From Serripes groenlandicus (lineage: Eukaryota > Mollusca > Bivalvia > Cardiida > Cardiidae): a DNA stretch of 64,000 nt. Below, one piece after another: positions 1 to 11,984 of this stretch. The stretch is taken from positions 26,151,993 through 26,215,992 of the forward strand of contig JASEVX010000011.1 of assembly GCA_031761405.1 (NCBI GenBank), written 5' to 3'. The position numbers were made by a program, and so were the translations under genes. The notes under the pieces were generated by a model. That model did no database searches. It was not told the DNA's origin and worked only from the letters and a program-made list of their open reading frames with translations. Position 1 is the stretch's first letter; each line of letters begins with the position of its first letter.

Positions 1-870
1 TTCAATTATTTAGGAACAGTCTTTAACTATACTGGTACATTTGTTATAAATCAAGAAACACTTGTTGGAAAAGGTTTAAAAGCATTAAATGTTCTTTTAT
101 GTTATACCAAACGATTTAATTTTAAACCCTCAGTATTGTGCCCACTGTTTGATGCATTGATTGGTTCTACATTGAACTATGCATGTGAGATATGGGGGTT
201 TGGTAAATCAAAATGCATTGAAAGGATTCACCTGAAATTTTGCAAAGCCTTGTTGAAGGTAAAAACCTCTACCTCCAATGCCGGGGTGTATGGGGAGTTA
301 GTGTAGTACCCTATTTACATCAGTCGTTATGTACGTATAATAACATATTGGTGTAAGATTATGAGTTAAAATAATATCCTAATTCAAAACATGTACAACA
401 CACTCTTGATTGATAGTCGGAAAGGTACGAAGAACTGGTCTTCCCATGTTCAGTACTTATTTGATAATTTCCATATGTATGGGAAAATCCTTGTTCGATA
501 AATTTAAACAAATTCCATCTAGAGTTCAAATTGAGGGTTTTAGATGTGTTTAAACAAGGTTGGTTGAGTGACATTTCTAAGAGAAGCTCGCTTCTACTGT
601 ATAAAGAAGTTAAGTTAAATTTTGAATTTGAATCATACTTAAATGTCCTTCCTTCAAAATACAGAACAGCATTGTCAAAATTAAGATTATCTGTTAAGGG
701 TTGAGACAGGCCGGTTTACTAATCAAAGGATAGATAGATCCCGTCAAAAGTGCTTATTATGTAATTCTTCGTATATAAAAGATGAATATCGTTTTGTCCT
801 GGTGTGACCGTTATATAGCCATATTAGAAAACAATGCATCGGTACATTGTATTACAATAGACCATGTATG
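1..870 (+). pseudogene. LINE reverse transcriptase ORF, 3' part (decayed)
   Basis: Reading the + strand from base 1 gives a continuous stretch with YLGTVFNYTGTF, LNYACEIWGFGK and IERIHLKFCKALLK, then, after stops and frame changes, KNWSSHVQYLFDNFHM, VFKQGWLSDI and SYLNVLPSKYRTALSKLRLS. This run is what I recognise as the region after the palm and the C-terminal tail of non-LTR (jockey/CR1/RTE-like) retrotransposon ORF2 proteins in molluscs. At least four in-frame stops and several shifts show it is dead. The catalytic palm lies upstream of the window, so the clade is not decidable here. Confidence 0.7.
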
Positions 871-1113
871 TACAAGTTAGTATTACTAAAGAACTCAAAC
901 GATGTATCTGTTAAGAAAAACCTAGGTAAATATATCTATCACTGCCATATATCATAGCTACTTAATGTATATATGTATATTTTCTTCCTCCTTTACTCTG
1001 TAATCTTATTAGTATGCTAACTCAAAATGATGAATGTACAAAATGATATGATACATTTGTGTATATGTAAGTATATTTATGTGTATGTGTGTGTGTGGGG
1101 GGGGGTATGGGTT

Positions 1114-1117
<4 letters not shown>

Positions 1118-1199
<82 letters not shown>
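1118..1199. repeat. (GT)n then (GA)n microsatellite
   Basis: An almost pure GT run of about 70 bp passes directly into about 13 bp of GA. A GGGGGGGGG run lies just upstream at 1097-1105. Long Thr-His open frames across it are artefacts of the dinucleotide. Confidence 0.97.
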
Positions 1200-3600
1200 T
1201 TCATCCTACAAATGTAGCACATGCACTTGAATATCACTCACGCGTGTAGCACGCAAATTGTGTGTAGCACCCGCAGTGAGTGCTACATATGTTCTCACCA
1301 TTTATTCAACACATCTGCAGAGATTCAAAGAGCTACAACCCCATTTGTTTTCTGTTTTGTTAGAGTGACCTTTGGCACACCAATACGTTTTTGTAACGCA
1401 AAAGCCAAAAGAAATACTTACGCTGTTCAACAGTGCTACATAGAAATGTGTGTTTAAACACACATGCATGCAGATCGCCTGTTATGTATCACATTGTAAA
1501 CATCGTTTTATCAACATTTCAATGTATGCAGAATGAAGGTACAAGTACATAGGTATCATTAATTTGTGTCAGTGTTTACCTGTTTGTCAAACTGTTATGT
1601 TATGACCATATTTGTAATACACACTGTGCTACATTGTAATGTAGAATACAACAAAAGAGTGCTACAAAGGTTGATTTGAAGAACAAAACGCTACATTGTT
1701 CAGTGATAAACGACTCACTGTGTGTTTCTAAATATCGAGTGTATCGGAGTGTATCGGAGTGTATTAATTGCAGTCAATATATAAAGGGCGGTTACTGTCG
1801 CTACACTTTCACGAAAGTCATTAAAGAGCCTTATGTATAGCCGTGATACATACACTGTCTTACAACAAGGTGCTACTTTTTACGATCAAACACGTATGTG
1901 TGCGTGTGTTTGTGTGTTTCATATGTACAGCTATATGTTATATGTTAAGTTTATATGAAGATTTACATTAAAGTTAATTAGTACTCGTGTGAGACCGGTA
2001 TATCAAAATATTCTATTTCTTGAATATAGTGATCTAAGCTAAACCAAAGGTATGGTTGGATAGAGGAGAGCTTCTTCTACCATCAAATGCCAAAACAACC
2101 TAGGATCGGGCTACTTTTGGACGTTTGCGAGGCGGAACAAAAGTGGAATACGCACATCTGCGATCCATTTGGGTATCACACTGGTGTACTTTCTCCTAAA
2201 TGCAAGTTTATCTATATAACTAAGTTGAATCTCTTAAGGGCCATGCAGATGATCCTGGCAGGTTATACTTTTTTTTCAATGATGTGTTATGCTACTTTCC
2301 AAACTACTACAGGTTAGCGTGTTGCTTCTCAATGGTGTTTCCTGTCACTTTCCACAATGTTTCCGTCATATCACTGTGTCAGAACAAAACAGAACAGAAC
2401 ATAAAATAAGCTGATTTTTTTTTACATTATACATGTTTATACGAAACATATCAGACGATGACAATTGGTTTAATGCTAAACCTCTGTCTGGGTTTATGTG
2501 AACTAGAACAGAACAGAACAGAACAGAACCGTTTAATCATACAATAATATACAAATGCATAGGGCATAGGGCATACACAAACTATATGCCAAACGATGCT
2601 AATATTGATGTCAGTGTTTGTGTGACATAGCATACCTTTATTCATTCATACATATAAGATTGATCTTCAGCAGATTGACAATATACTTATGTTTATGTAT
2701 ATATGTATGTCCGTCTACCTTTCCGTCTATCTGTTGGTGTAACAGTGTTTCTATCATTATCTGTGTATATCACTATGTATATATATATATATATATATAT
2801 CTGTGTTTATGCATGTGTCTATACCTTTCTGCATTTATGTCCATCTGAGTGATTGTGTGTCTGTCTTTGTGTGTCTGTCTTTGTGTGAACCACTTCATGT
2901 AAAGGTGCGTCTGAAGGTTGTCGGAGATTGGTATTGTACAAAGACTTGTTGAAATTTTTCGGTGACAATGACCTAAATACTAACGAAGAATACCGATCTC
3001 TAACGATCTTTCACGGAACTCACCCAGTCAATTAGGCATGATCTACCTTAAAAAGGCACAGAATTAAATAACTTGGGTTACAATTCTAGTTCTTTCTTCA
3101 GAAGCTACATCCATGGCTAATCTGAATGTAGTTGTACATGGCATTATATGGGGAGACCGTCTGGCTGTATATAGAAAAGCTAACCGAAGTCTTTGCGGTT
3201 CTCAAAGTGTCCATGTGTAAAGGTACAGGTTTAATTGTGTGAGCAATTAAGTGTCTAATCTAGGATTAGAAAACAATGGGGGAAATTTATCGGAAAATTT
3301 GCCAAAATTGAGGCGTTTTTTTACTTTGTCTTTGTAATACCCCCTTTCCATACAAATTTAGGGGCGAATTTTGAAAAAAGTTTGAGAGTTAGCCCAATCC
3401 CCCCTCCTATATTAGACAATTAGATACATTGAATGTAGACCCAGATATGTTCACATATTACTCACAAGCTTAATTCAGCTTCCGTACATTCTGATAAGAC
3501 GAGGCTAATCTGAACCGTCACTGATCATAAATGCCAATTTGCACCTTTTTCCCCATCTATGGGTTCACGAGTAAATCAAACAATCGACTACACAAAAATC
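1200..3600. other. No gene seen; scattered GTGTAGCAC words and simple repeats
   Basis: No exon-like reading or recognisable transposon protein was found here. From about 1,214 to 1,875 the word GTAGCAC or its complement GTGCTAC recurs about ten times in both orientations. AGAAC pentamer runs lie at 2,381-2,402 and 2,504-2,530, and a (TA)n run at about 2,779-2,801. Short open frames here have no support. Confidence 0.6.
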
Positions 3601-3609
3601 AATCTTAGT

Positions 3610-5252
3610 GTTGTGGGAACCAGAAAAGATCAATATCAGGCTGTACCTTAGTACAGGCTGATTAGGATATTCCCAAGTTAGTCGTATACATAAGTTTATT
3701 TGAAGTCTTTACAGAACAGTTATAACCAGCACAGATTCATATCGGAGAGTACCTTTGTACAGGCTGATTAGGTCATTCCCCAGTTAGTGGTATCAAAGAC
3801 CTAATAACACATTATTAGGTCTTCGGTCGTATACATAAATTTACTTGAAGTCTCTACAGAACAGTTATAACCAGCAAAGATTCATATCGGGACGTACCTT
3901 TGTACAGGCTGATTAGGTTATTCCCCAGTTAGTCGTATACATAAGTTTACTTGAAGTCTCTAAAGAACAGGTTATAACGAGCACAGATTCATATAAGGCT
4001 GTACCATTGTACAGGTTGATTAGGTTATTCCCCAGTTAGTCGTATACATAAGTTTACTTGACGTCTCTATAGAACAGTTATAACCAGCAAATATTCATAT
4101 CGGGCTGTACCTTATTACAGGCTGATTAGGTTATTCCTTAGTTCATATCGGGCTGTACCTTATTACAGGCTGATTAGGTTATTCCTTAGTTCATATCGGA
4201 CTGTACCTTATTACAGGCTGATTAGGTTATTCCTTAGTTTGTCGTATACATAAGTTTACTTTAGGTCTCTAAAGAACAGCTTTAACCAGCAAAGATTCAT
4301 ATCTGGCTGTATCTGTGTACAGGTTGATTAGGTTATTCCCCAGTTAGTCGTATACATAAGTTTACTTGACGTCTCTATAAAACAGTTACAACCAGCAAAG
4401 ATTCATATCGGGCTGTACCTTATTACAGGCTGATTAGGTTATTCCTTAGTTTGTCGTATACACACACATGTACATAAGTTTACTTTAGGTCTCTAAAGAA
4501 TAGCTATAACCAGCAAAGATTTATATTGGGCTGTACCTTAGTACAGGTTGATTAGGTTATTCACCAGTTAGTCGTATACATAAGTTTACTTTAAGTCTCT
4601 ACAGAACAGTTATAACCAGCAAAAAACAGATTCATATCGGGCTGTACCTTTGTGCAGGCTGATTAGGTCATTCCCCAGTTAGTCGTATACATACGTTTAC
4701 TCGAAGTCTCTACAGAACAGTTATAACCAGCAAATATTCATATTGGGCTTTACCGTATTACAGGCTGATAAGGTTATTCACCAGTTAGTCGTTTAAATCA
4801 GTTTACTTGAAGTCTTTATAGAAGAGTTATAACCAGAAAATATTAATATCGGGCTGTACCCGTGTACAGGCTGATTAGGTTATTGCCAAGTTAGTCGAAT
4901 ACATATGTTAACTTGAAGTCTTTACAGAACAGTTTTAAACCAGCAAAGATTCATATCGGGCTGTACCTTTGTACAGGTTGATTAGGTTATTCCCCAGTTA
5001 GTCGTATACATAAGCTTACTTGACGTCTCTATGGAACAGTTATAACCAGCAAAGATTCATATCGGACTGTACCTTAGTACAGGCTGATTATGATATTCCC
5101 TAGTTAGTCGTATAGATAACTTTACTTAAATATCTATAGAACAGTTATAACCAGCAAATATTCATATCAGGCTGTATCCTTAGTACAGGCTGATTATGTT
5201 ATACCTCAGTTAGTCGTATAGATAAGTTTACTTGACGTCTCTACAGAACAGT
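3610..5252. repeat. 106-bp satellite, about 15 units
   Basis: The unit contains, in order, GTTATAACCAGCAAAGATTC, GGCTGTACC, TACAGGCTGATTAGG and CCAGTTAGTCGTATACATAA, and recurs with a period near 106 bp. Units differ by substitutions and small indels. Two short internal triplications of the CTGATTAGGTTATTCC part lie near 4,100-4,230, and one unit near 3,800 has a longer insertion. No open frame is kept through the array, so it is non-coding satellite DNA. Confidence 0.93.
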
Positions 5253-7000
5253 TAAGTCCGACTATAAATAATGCAAATTATACTTGGCCTTCCTTCAATT
5301 TTAAGAAAATCCCCGGATAATCCTTTTTGCGTGACGTGGCCCCAAGCAAGCAGCTATAACTCTGTTTTCTCCAATACGTGCAATAAGGCTTTTCAGCAAT
5401 ATATATTAATTGTTTAATAGAATGACAACGACCGCTAGCCAAGCATAAATAGGTCATGTTTACATTTCGCAGACAGACGACCTAAAAATAGAGCAAACTT
5501 TGTGATAGGGGCTTTTCGCCCCTATCCCATTCCTAGCCGACTTACGGCTGTAACCAACTCTCACAATTGAATTCCTCCGCGAAAATCGAGTTTTTATTGG
5601 TTATAATCTGCTTTTACAATGATTTCATTGGTTCGACCGAATCACGAAAAACCATCCGCTTGCATTAATTAATGAGACAAAATAGTTCCAACGAGTGAGA
5701 CACACTCCGAACTATGATTGACCTCAATGTCAGAGTTGTTAGGTAACGTCGACTGTGCTGTAACCCTATTAGTTTACAACAGTCAAATTATATAGAGAAA
5801 TATGCAAATCACTGTAAACAAAATTCTTATTATTGAAAAGGAGTTGAAACCATTGTGGCAAAAGTAGAAATTGCCTACGATAAGCAAGTTCTCCTTTTGT
5901 CACGATGTTTTCGAATGTCGTCAGCTGCACATGCGTCTGTAAGCGGAAAAGGGTTACATCTTTCCCACGAAAACGGAACCGTTTCCGTGATACTATAACA
6001 GTCGAATATTGAAAAATTTTGTTGAAAATGGAGCTATTGCTGACAATGAGCAATTCCTCCTTTTCACACAATGCTTTCAAACACGTTTCAATTTTTTTTT
6101 TTCATATTTAAACGTTTTATTATGGACATTCTTTTACTCTTTCTCCCTTCCGGACACATTTTGAATAACGTGCGAGAGATGAATGATAACGTGCAATTTT
6201 GCCTTACACCTAGGGGAAAGTAAACGGTGTGTCGGTAAAATAAACGGTGTATAGGTAACATATACAGTTGAGAACGTGGTAACTTTCGCTGGCTGAATTT
6301 AGTGATTTCGCGAAATTCGCAAACATTTCCACGACGCGAACTTTACCACTTATACAGTATGTAGCTGAATCCTTGTTGAACAAAAAGGAAAAGCGACTTT
6401 AAGCGGAAAATGGTTGAACCGTTTCCATTATAGCTACTTAGTTACATACAAATATGGAAAGTATTTTTGCAAACGCAGCAATTGTTGACACGGAGCCTGC
6501 CGAACATAGATACCGTTTCCCACACTCAAATCAATTTAAAACTTCTTACTATCTAATTTTAAAGAAATTGTTTGTAAATTACACTGTTTTTATATCCTAG
6601 TAAAGCTACTCAATGGGGGGAAAACACTAAAAAGGGCCCTCCTATCATTATTTAAGCTACAATTAAATTTTACATTCCAAGAAGGTTTGAAATGACGTCA
6701 CATTTTTTTCCTGTCTGCTAGAATATCTCATTTAGATCATATATATCTGATTTAAACAACATATGTAGCTAATACAAAGAGAGCCTTTTTAAACTATTGT
6801 AAAATAACAGAGAGGTTGCTACTAATACAATATCTTGAGCAAAACAAAAATCATATATAATTATAAATACTAAAGGTCAAATTACGCTAAATAAATCCGC
6901 TGACTTGCTGATCTACAGTACTATAGTCCCTTAAAAACCCTTTGTTTGCGTAGAAATTAGTGTATACCATCACCAGAATATATTGAATATATGACATTGA
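5253..7000. other. Intergenic, AT-rich; two degraded MITE hairpins
   Basis: Nothing gene-like is seen. Two degraded hairpins of the window's palindromic MITE family lie at about 5,845-5,957 and 6,003-6,082; both show the CAAAAG...GAGAAATTGC...CTCCTTTTG pattern and a TTTTC border. The flanking sequence is unique-looking AT-rich DNA. Confidence 0.55.
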
Positions 7001-7004
7001 GCTT

Positions 7005-7290
7005 AAATGCATTGTGAATGTGTATAGGAAATGCACTGGAAATGATTGATTTGATCACTTTTAGTATTTTGACCTTGTTTGAAAGTGAAAGTAGAGAATG
7101 CTAAACACCGGTTTTGTCCGTGCCCAATTCGGTCCAAAATGACGGTTACCATTTTCGCCTGGTGAGTTCTTTTTTGCATAATGCATGGCCCCACATTTTC
7201 TTTGGATTGTTTTAAAGCTAGGAGATAACACTTGTCAATGATATAATGGTGTTCTACATAAGAAATGCTTAGAAAGTGTGACAATTGAGG
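7005..7290 (-). repeat. Dispersed repeat, copy 1 (inverted copy at 39.0 kb)
   Basis: The reverse complement of this stretch matches 39,000-39,320 closely. Shared words include GTAGAACACCAT, AATGTGGGG and TGTCACACTTTCTAAGC in the same order and spacing. It shows no terminal repeats or protein-coding signal, so it is probably part of an uncharacterised interspersed element. Confidence 0.75.
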
Positions 7291-8750
7291 AATGAAACCG
7301 ATTTTCATGGAAACAAAGAAGGTTTTTTTGGTGTATTGTAACCTAAACAAACGCGGGATAATTTGACCTTCCTTATCATTCTTCTTAAAATCTTGCAATG
7401 GTTATCACCCGTTGTATATATTTATAGCGGAGAGGACTAAACGTTTTATATTCTTAAGCCTAGTTTAGTTGTCATTCCTGCGACGCGAAATCATGATACT
7501 TCAAGAAATGGATAGTCGTGGTTTTTACACCCGAGGATGGACATATTATCTTAACTAAGCAGCGACGTAAAAGTCCATAATACATGCATTTCATCTTCAA
7601 CTGGATTGAAGAAAGGAAATTTTCTGTCATATGTAGGCAAACCCTCGTAGCGGCCAGTCTCAATTCGAATCGGTGCGACACCTCACCGAAACTTACTGAA
7701 AGCAGCCCTATGACGTGTAGGCATGATGATCGTACAATACTTTTCTACGCAAAACGACGATGTAAATAAACTGTACGTGCGTAATTTATTGCCAGCCTTT
7801 CTTGAAGAGCCCACATCACTAGTAACGGTCTGGTTCCAGTCTTATACGTATAGTGATGGCAAGGCAGACTCTGCTTTAACAATAAGCCTTTTTTTATTAA
7901 AAGGAATATTGATATCACAATTATATTGTCAGTAAATAATGCAAAAATACTACATTTGTATTATCATGGATAAGTGTATTGTTGTTTAAACAATGTGACT
8001 GTACACATGAATGCAACACATTTTACTAAAGTATTTAAGGATGCATGGGAGTTGGAAACATGGAGGAGATAGAGGTGAAAAGAGACGAAACATGACATAT
8101 TTATTCCTTAATGAAAGCACTGTTTACATACTAAGACTAATGATTGGCAAGATTACTCATTTCCATTACTGTTTATGATCAATAATTAGTTGGTTGTGTG
8201 TATGGTCAACCTACTTTGGAATGGAGATTGATCATAAACAATGAAAGGCTTCAATTATCATTCACTTCGTTGACAAATCAATGCAAGTTATGACACATTT
8301 TCACTTGACCCCACCCCTGATGTTCCAATAAAAACAAAAAAACATAAATGCGAGTCAAAATAATGAAACTGAAAATACCTAAAACATCGGAATATTTATT
8401 TAATTTTAGATGTGTCATTACTTAGTGTTTTTAAACAAACACAATTGTAATATGTTCAAGACATCTAAATGTGTTTCTTTCTAATAATAATCCCCCCTCC
8501 CATGTAATTTCCGAAAACCTATTAAAAATAGAAGTCGCGGGCTTCTGCCCGGCGACTAATTATAAAACTTCGTTTAAAGTGACTGGGTGACTAGTCTACA
8601 ATGTTATAATATTCAATGAAATCAAAAGTATCTGAACATATTGACAACAATCTAGTCCACAGTGGAATTACTTTTTGAACTCATTCTTGATGACGGCGGA
8701 TGAAACTGTGTGAACTTATGCAAACGGGTGCTTCAAAAATAGTGCGATGC
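7291..8750. other. No feature recognised
   Basis: About 1.5 kb of AT-rich sequence in which I see neither splice-bounded open frames nor a known repeat. Open frames of 60-70 codons on both strands have no recognisable motif. Confidence 0.5.
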
Positions 8751-8755
8751 GAATG

Positions 8756-9848
8756 AATATGGAGCCTATCATGTGTCAAAGATCCAGCCTTGTATATTTG
8801 CATTTTTAGGTGTGTCAAAACTAGAAATACTTTTGTATGATGGTCACGTTAATTTTTCAACTATACTTTTCCGGTTTAACAAACGCATGTCGAAAATCCA
8901 GCCTCGTATATCTGCATTTGTAGGTTTGTCAAATCTGGAAATGATTATGTAGATGGTAGATTTACTTTGTAAACCATACTTTTCCGGTTTAACAAACGCA
9001 TCTTTACACTTCTAGAACCAGAAAATATCATCATGATTTACGCTAAAAAATAAAAGTCTATATTTAAATAAGCCCCGCCTACGCTCCGCCTATTATACTT
9101 CCCGTAAAAAATCGACCATTTCCGTTAAAGTTCGGTATTTACGATTGATGTGGTACCAGGCTTAGGATTTCTAACACTTGGTTGAGATACTGTAGTATGT
9201 GTGTATTGTTCACACTTGATGCTTGGTGTGAGACAAGTGTGAACAATACACAAATCCTACAGTATCTCAACCTGCTCTCACACCGCGCATTAAGTGTGAA
9301 CAATACACACATATACTAGAGTGTCTCAACCTACTCTCACACCAAGCATCAAGTGTGAACAATACACACATACTACAGTATCTCAACCTGTGTATTGTTC
9401 ACACTTGATGCTTGGTGTGAGAGCAGGTTGAGATACTGTAGTATGTGTCCCATGAGTAAGTGGGTCAGGATGGGAAATTCAGTCGGATATGTTGTTGAAC
9501 CTGGGCTTTATTTCATGTTGTTAATCCAATTGCATGGAAGAAGGGACCCAGGAAATCCTTATCCTGAGTATTCATGGTGGAGGACCCACACAGAAATTTA
9601 TCTGAAATAAACAAAATAAATATGATTAATTGTTTTTGGCTTTTGAGCATGATAATATTATCATCTGTTGCAGAGTGGACAGAAAGCCTCTGTAAGTGGG
9701 AAAAAGGTCTAACTATAATGTTGAAAAAATGCACACAAATGATTCTTAGAAGATACAAATATTTTGAAAACATCTATAAATATTGTAGCAAATAATGAGA
9801 ATAGGCTCATTATGAACTATTTCTCCTTTCTCCACAATGTTTTCATAA
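8756..9848. repeat. Duplicated palindromic block, copy 1
   Basis: The block starts at TGGAGCCTATC and ends at a TGTTTTCATAAG hairpin border. It is closely matched, in the same orientation, by 32,745-34,080. Inside, 9,180-9,450 is built from a segment such as ATTGTTCACACTTGATGC and its exact complement GCATCAAGTGTGAACAAT, in alternating orientation, so the single strands can fold into long hairpins. The right end, 9,765-9,845, contains one copy of the window's MITE hairpin. It has no coding capacity. Confidence 0.85.
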
Positions 9849-10184
9849 GTAAAAAAAAAAGTGTAAAAATCAATCAAATAGAACATCCACATTGTGAGAT
9901 ATAAATGTCCGTTGCATGGCAGAGGTTTCTGTTTGTCTTCATTGTTTAACCAAATGCATTTAGTCAGGGACTACTAATATGTATAAGCTTGGACTACTAG
10001 GTATAAGTAGCCAAGCTTTAGCCTATAATCTCATATCGCTATTTCAATTCATATCCAAACCGGCCTACGAAAGGCGATTTGAATGTGTGGTGTCATAACT
10101 AACATGAACAAAAATAATGAAAAGACGAAATAGTTTAAATTAGGTCGAACTATTTATTATGGATTTTTATTTCCACCGCAACCC

Positions 10185-10219
<35 letters not shown>

Positions 10220-11984
10220 AAAAAAACCGACACGGGAGATAAATACCAAGGGAGATAACAACAGGGTTTTTCCAGTTTTTATTCATGGGATTCCCCAAAA
10301 AACCCGTGACCGTCTACCTGCGATATTTAGGAAAAATAACATTTGATTTGCCTTTCTTCTTCAGGTAAATACTTTCTTTTCATGTATTTAAGTTTAATCG
10401 AATGCAATATACCATAATATGTTTAAGAATATACCTTATTGTTCTGTGTAGTTTTAAAACACGTCAGATTGATTGTGTTATCTTAAAACTGTATCGGGTT
10501 TGGGTTAGAATTACAATTGTCATGCATTTTCTTTAACCACCCGATACGTAGGTATATATTAGTCCTATAACATCAGACTCCGTTGACAAGCACAGTCTTA
10601 TTTTTAAAGACCAAATACGCTTAGCGAATTTCAATTTTATATAAATGTTTAAGATACCTCATTCGATGTCTTGAAATCATTCTAAAAATATGCCCGAACC
10701 GCTAGGATTTACATGTTTACCTTCTTGTTCCCTCTCATGTCGGCCATATTGCCGCATAGTTTTTACGGTTGTCGTAAATATCAGGATTTTTTAAAACGAA
10801 ATTGTTATATATCGTCTGTATGAACAGGCCAGGATTTTATTTCCATTAGTTTCGTTTAATTTTAAGTTCTATAATTTATTTTAACGTTTTCGGAACCCAT
10901 TTGGAATATTCGGATATATTCCTCATACATATATAAACATTTAAACATTTGGAATAGTCGGATTTATTCGTCAGACTTATATGAAATGGAAACCTTCTCC
11001 ACTTCAAAACTTAAAATGTGTTTTTCTCAGCATTAAACAGCTGTGAAAGGAAAAGGATTACTCAGGTCAGTTGCATTTTACGTATAGATGTAAATTCTTT
11101 CGATAGCTGCGAAATAGTTTGCAGAAAATGGCTGTAAAATCAACCCGATCTCAACTTGATCGGGTTCAACTGTTTTTCTTGCTAAAGGAAATTGGCCTTT
11201 AGGGATATGACCTCGAGCTTCATATATTATAGGACTAAGGTATATATATATATATATACGAACAATTATAAATAACTATCTGAATAAATACATGTCTTGC
11301 CTTTAAAAAACATTTAGAATAAAACCACACCAAGCCTTCCGTACCAAATGAATTCCTTATTCAAAACAGTGGGTGGGTGGTGTTTTCTCAAGGATTCATG
11401 CATTTAAACAATCTAATAAATTATTCAATCATTCCCAGATAACCAGAAACTTAAATAAATATGCATGTATAAAATATCTGATACATGTATATATCACCAG
11501 AAGTCTCTTAAAAAAGAATGTATGTTTATTATTGAAAGTACTTACATATTTGCCCAAAATTTGGTTTTTGTTCCTTATTTCCCTTTCATATTGGTAATGT
11601 TGTAAAAACGTATTCAACATGGTTTTGGGCTCCAGAGCACACCCCTATACATTAATTGTTTGGTGTTTTCAGCCGCTTTCAACACTTGTTCAGTTATTCA
11701 CGGCGTTTCCTATGTAAGTTACCAGTACTACTGATCAATTTATTCTGACAATCACATCAGCCAGTCAGTCGTAATGCTAATGCCGCAACCCTGAGAACCA
11801 AGGAAGACAGCCATTACTACACAACCCTGTACAAGAGAAAAGCTTATCGCCTGACTTCGAAAAGAAAAAGACATAACTTACAACTGTCAAAATGTAAATG
11901 AAATAAATAAATTAAATAGTGACTAAGGCTTCTTTTTCCAATTCAATGAAGCCATGCTCATGCATTATTAATACATGACTCTCC
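9849..11984. other. No gene seen; poly-C tract and simple repeats
   Basis: Contains a 32-bp C run (10,186-10,217) followed by nine A, and a (TA)n run at 11,241-11,258. Otherwise it is AT-rich sequence without recognisable exons. The poly-C/poly-A junction may be a site of assembly error. Confidence 0.55.

Noticed and set aside
1022..1237. His/Thr-rich minus-strand open frame
   Set aside because: Translation of the (GT)n microsatellite.
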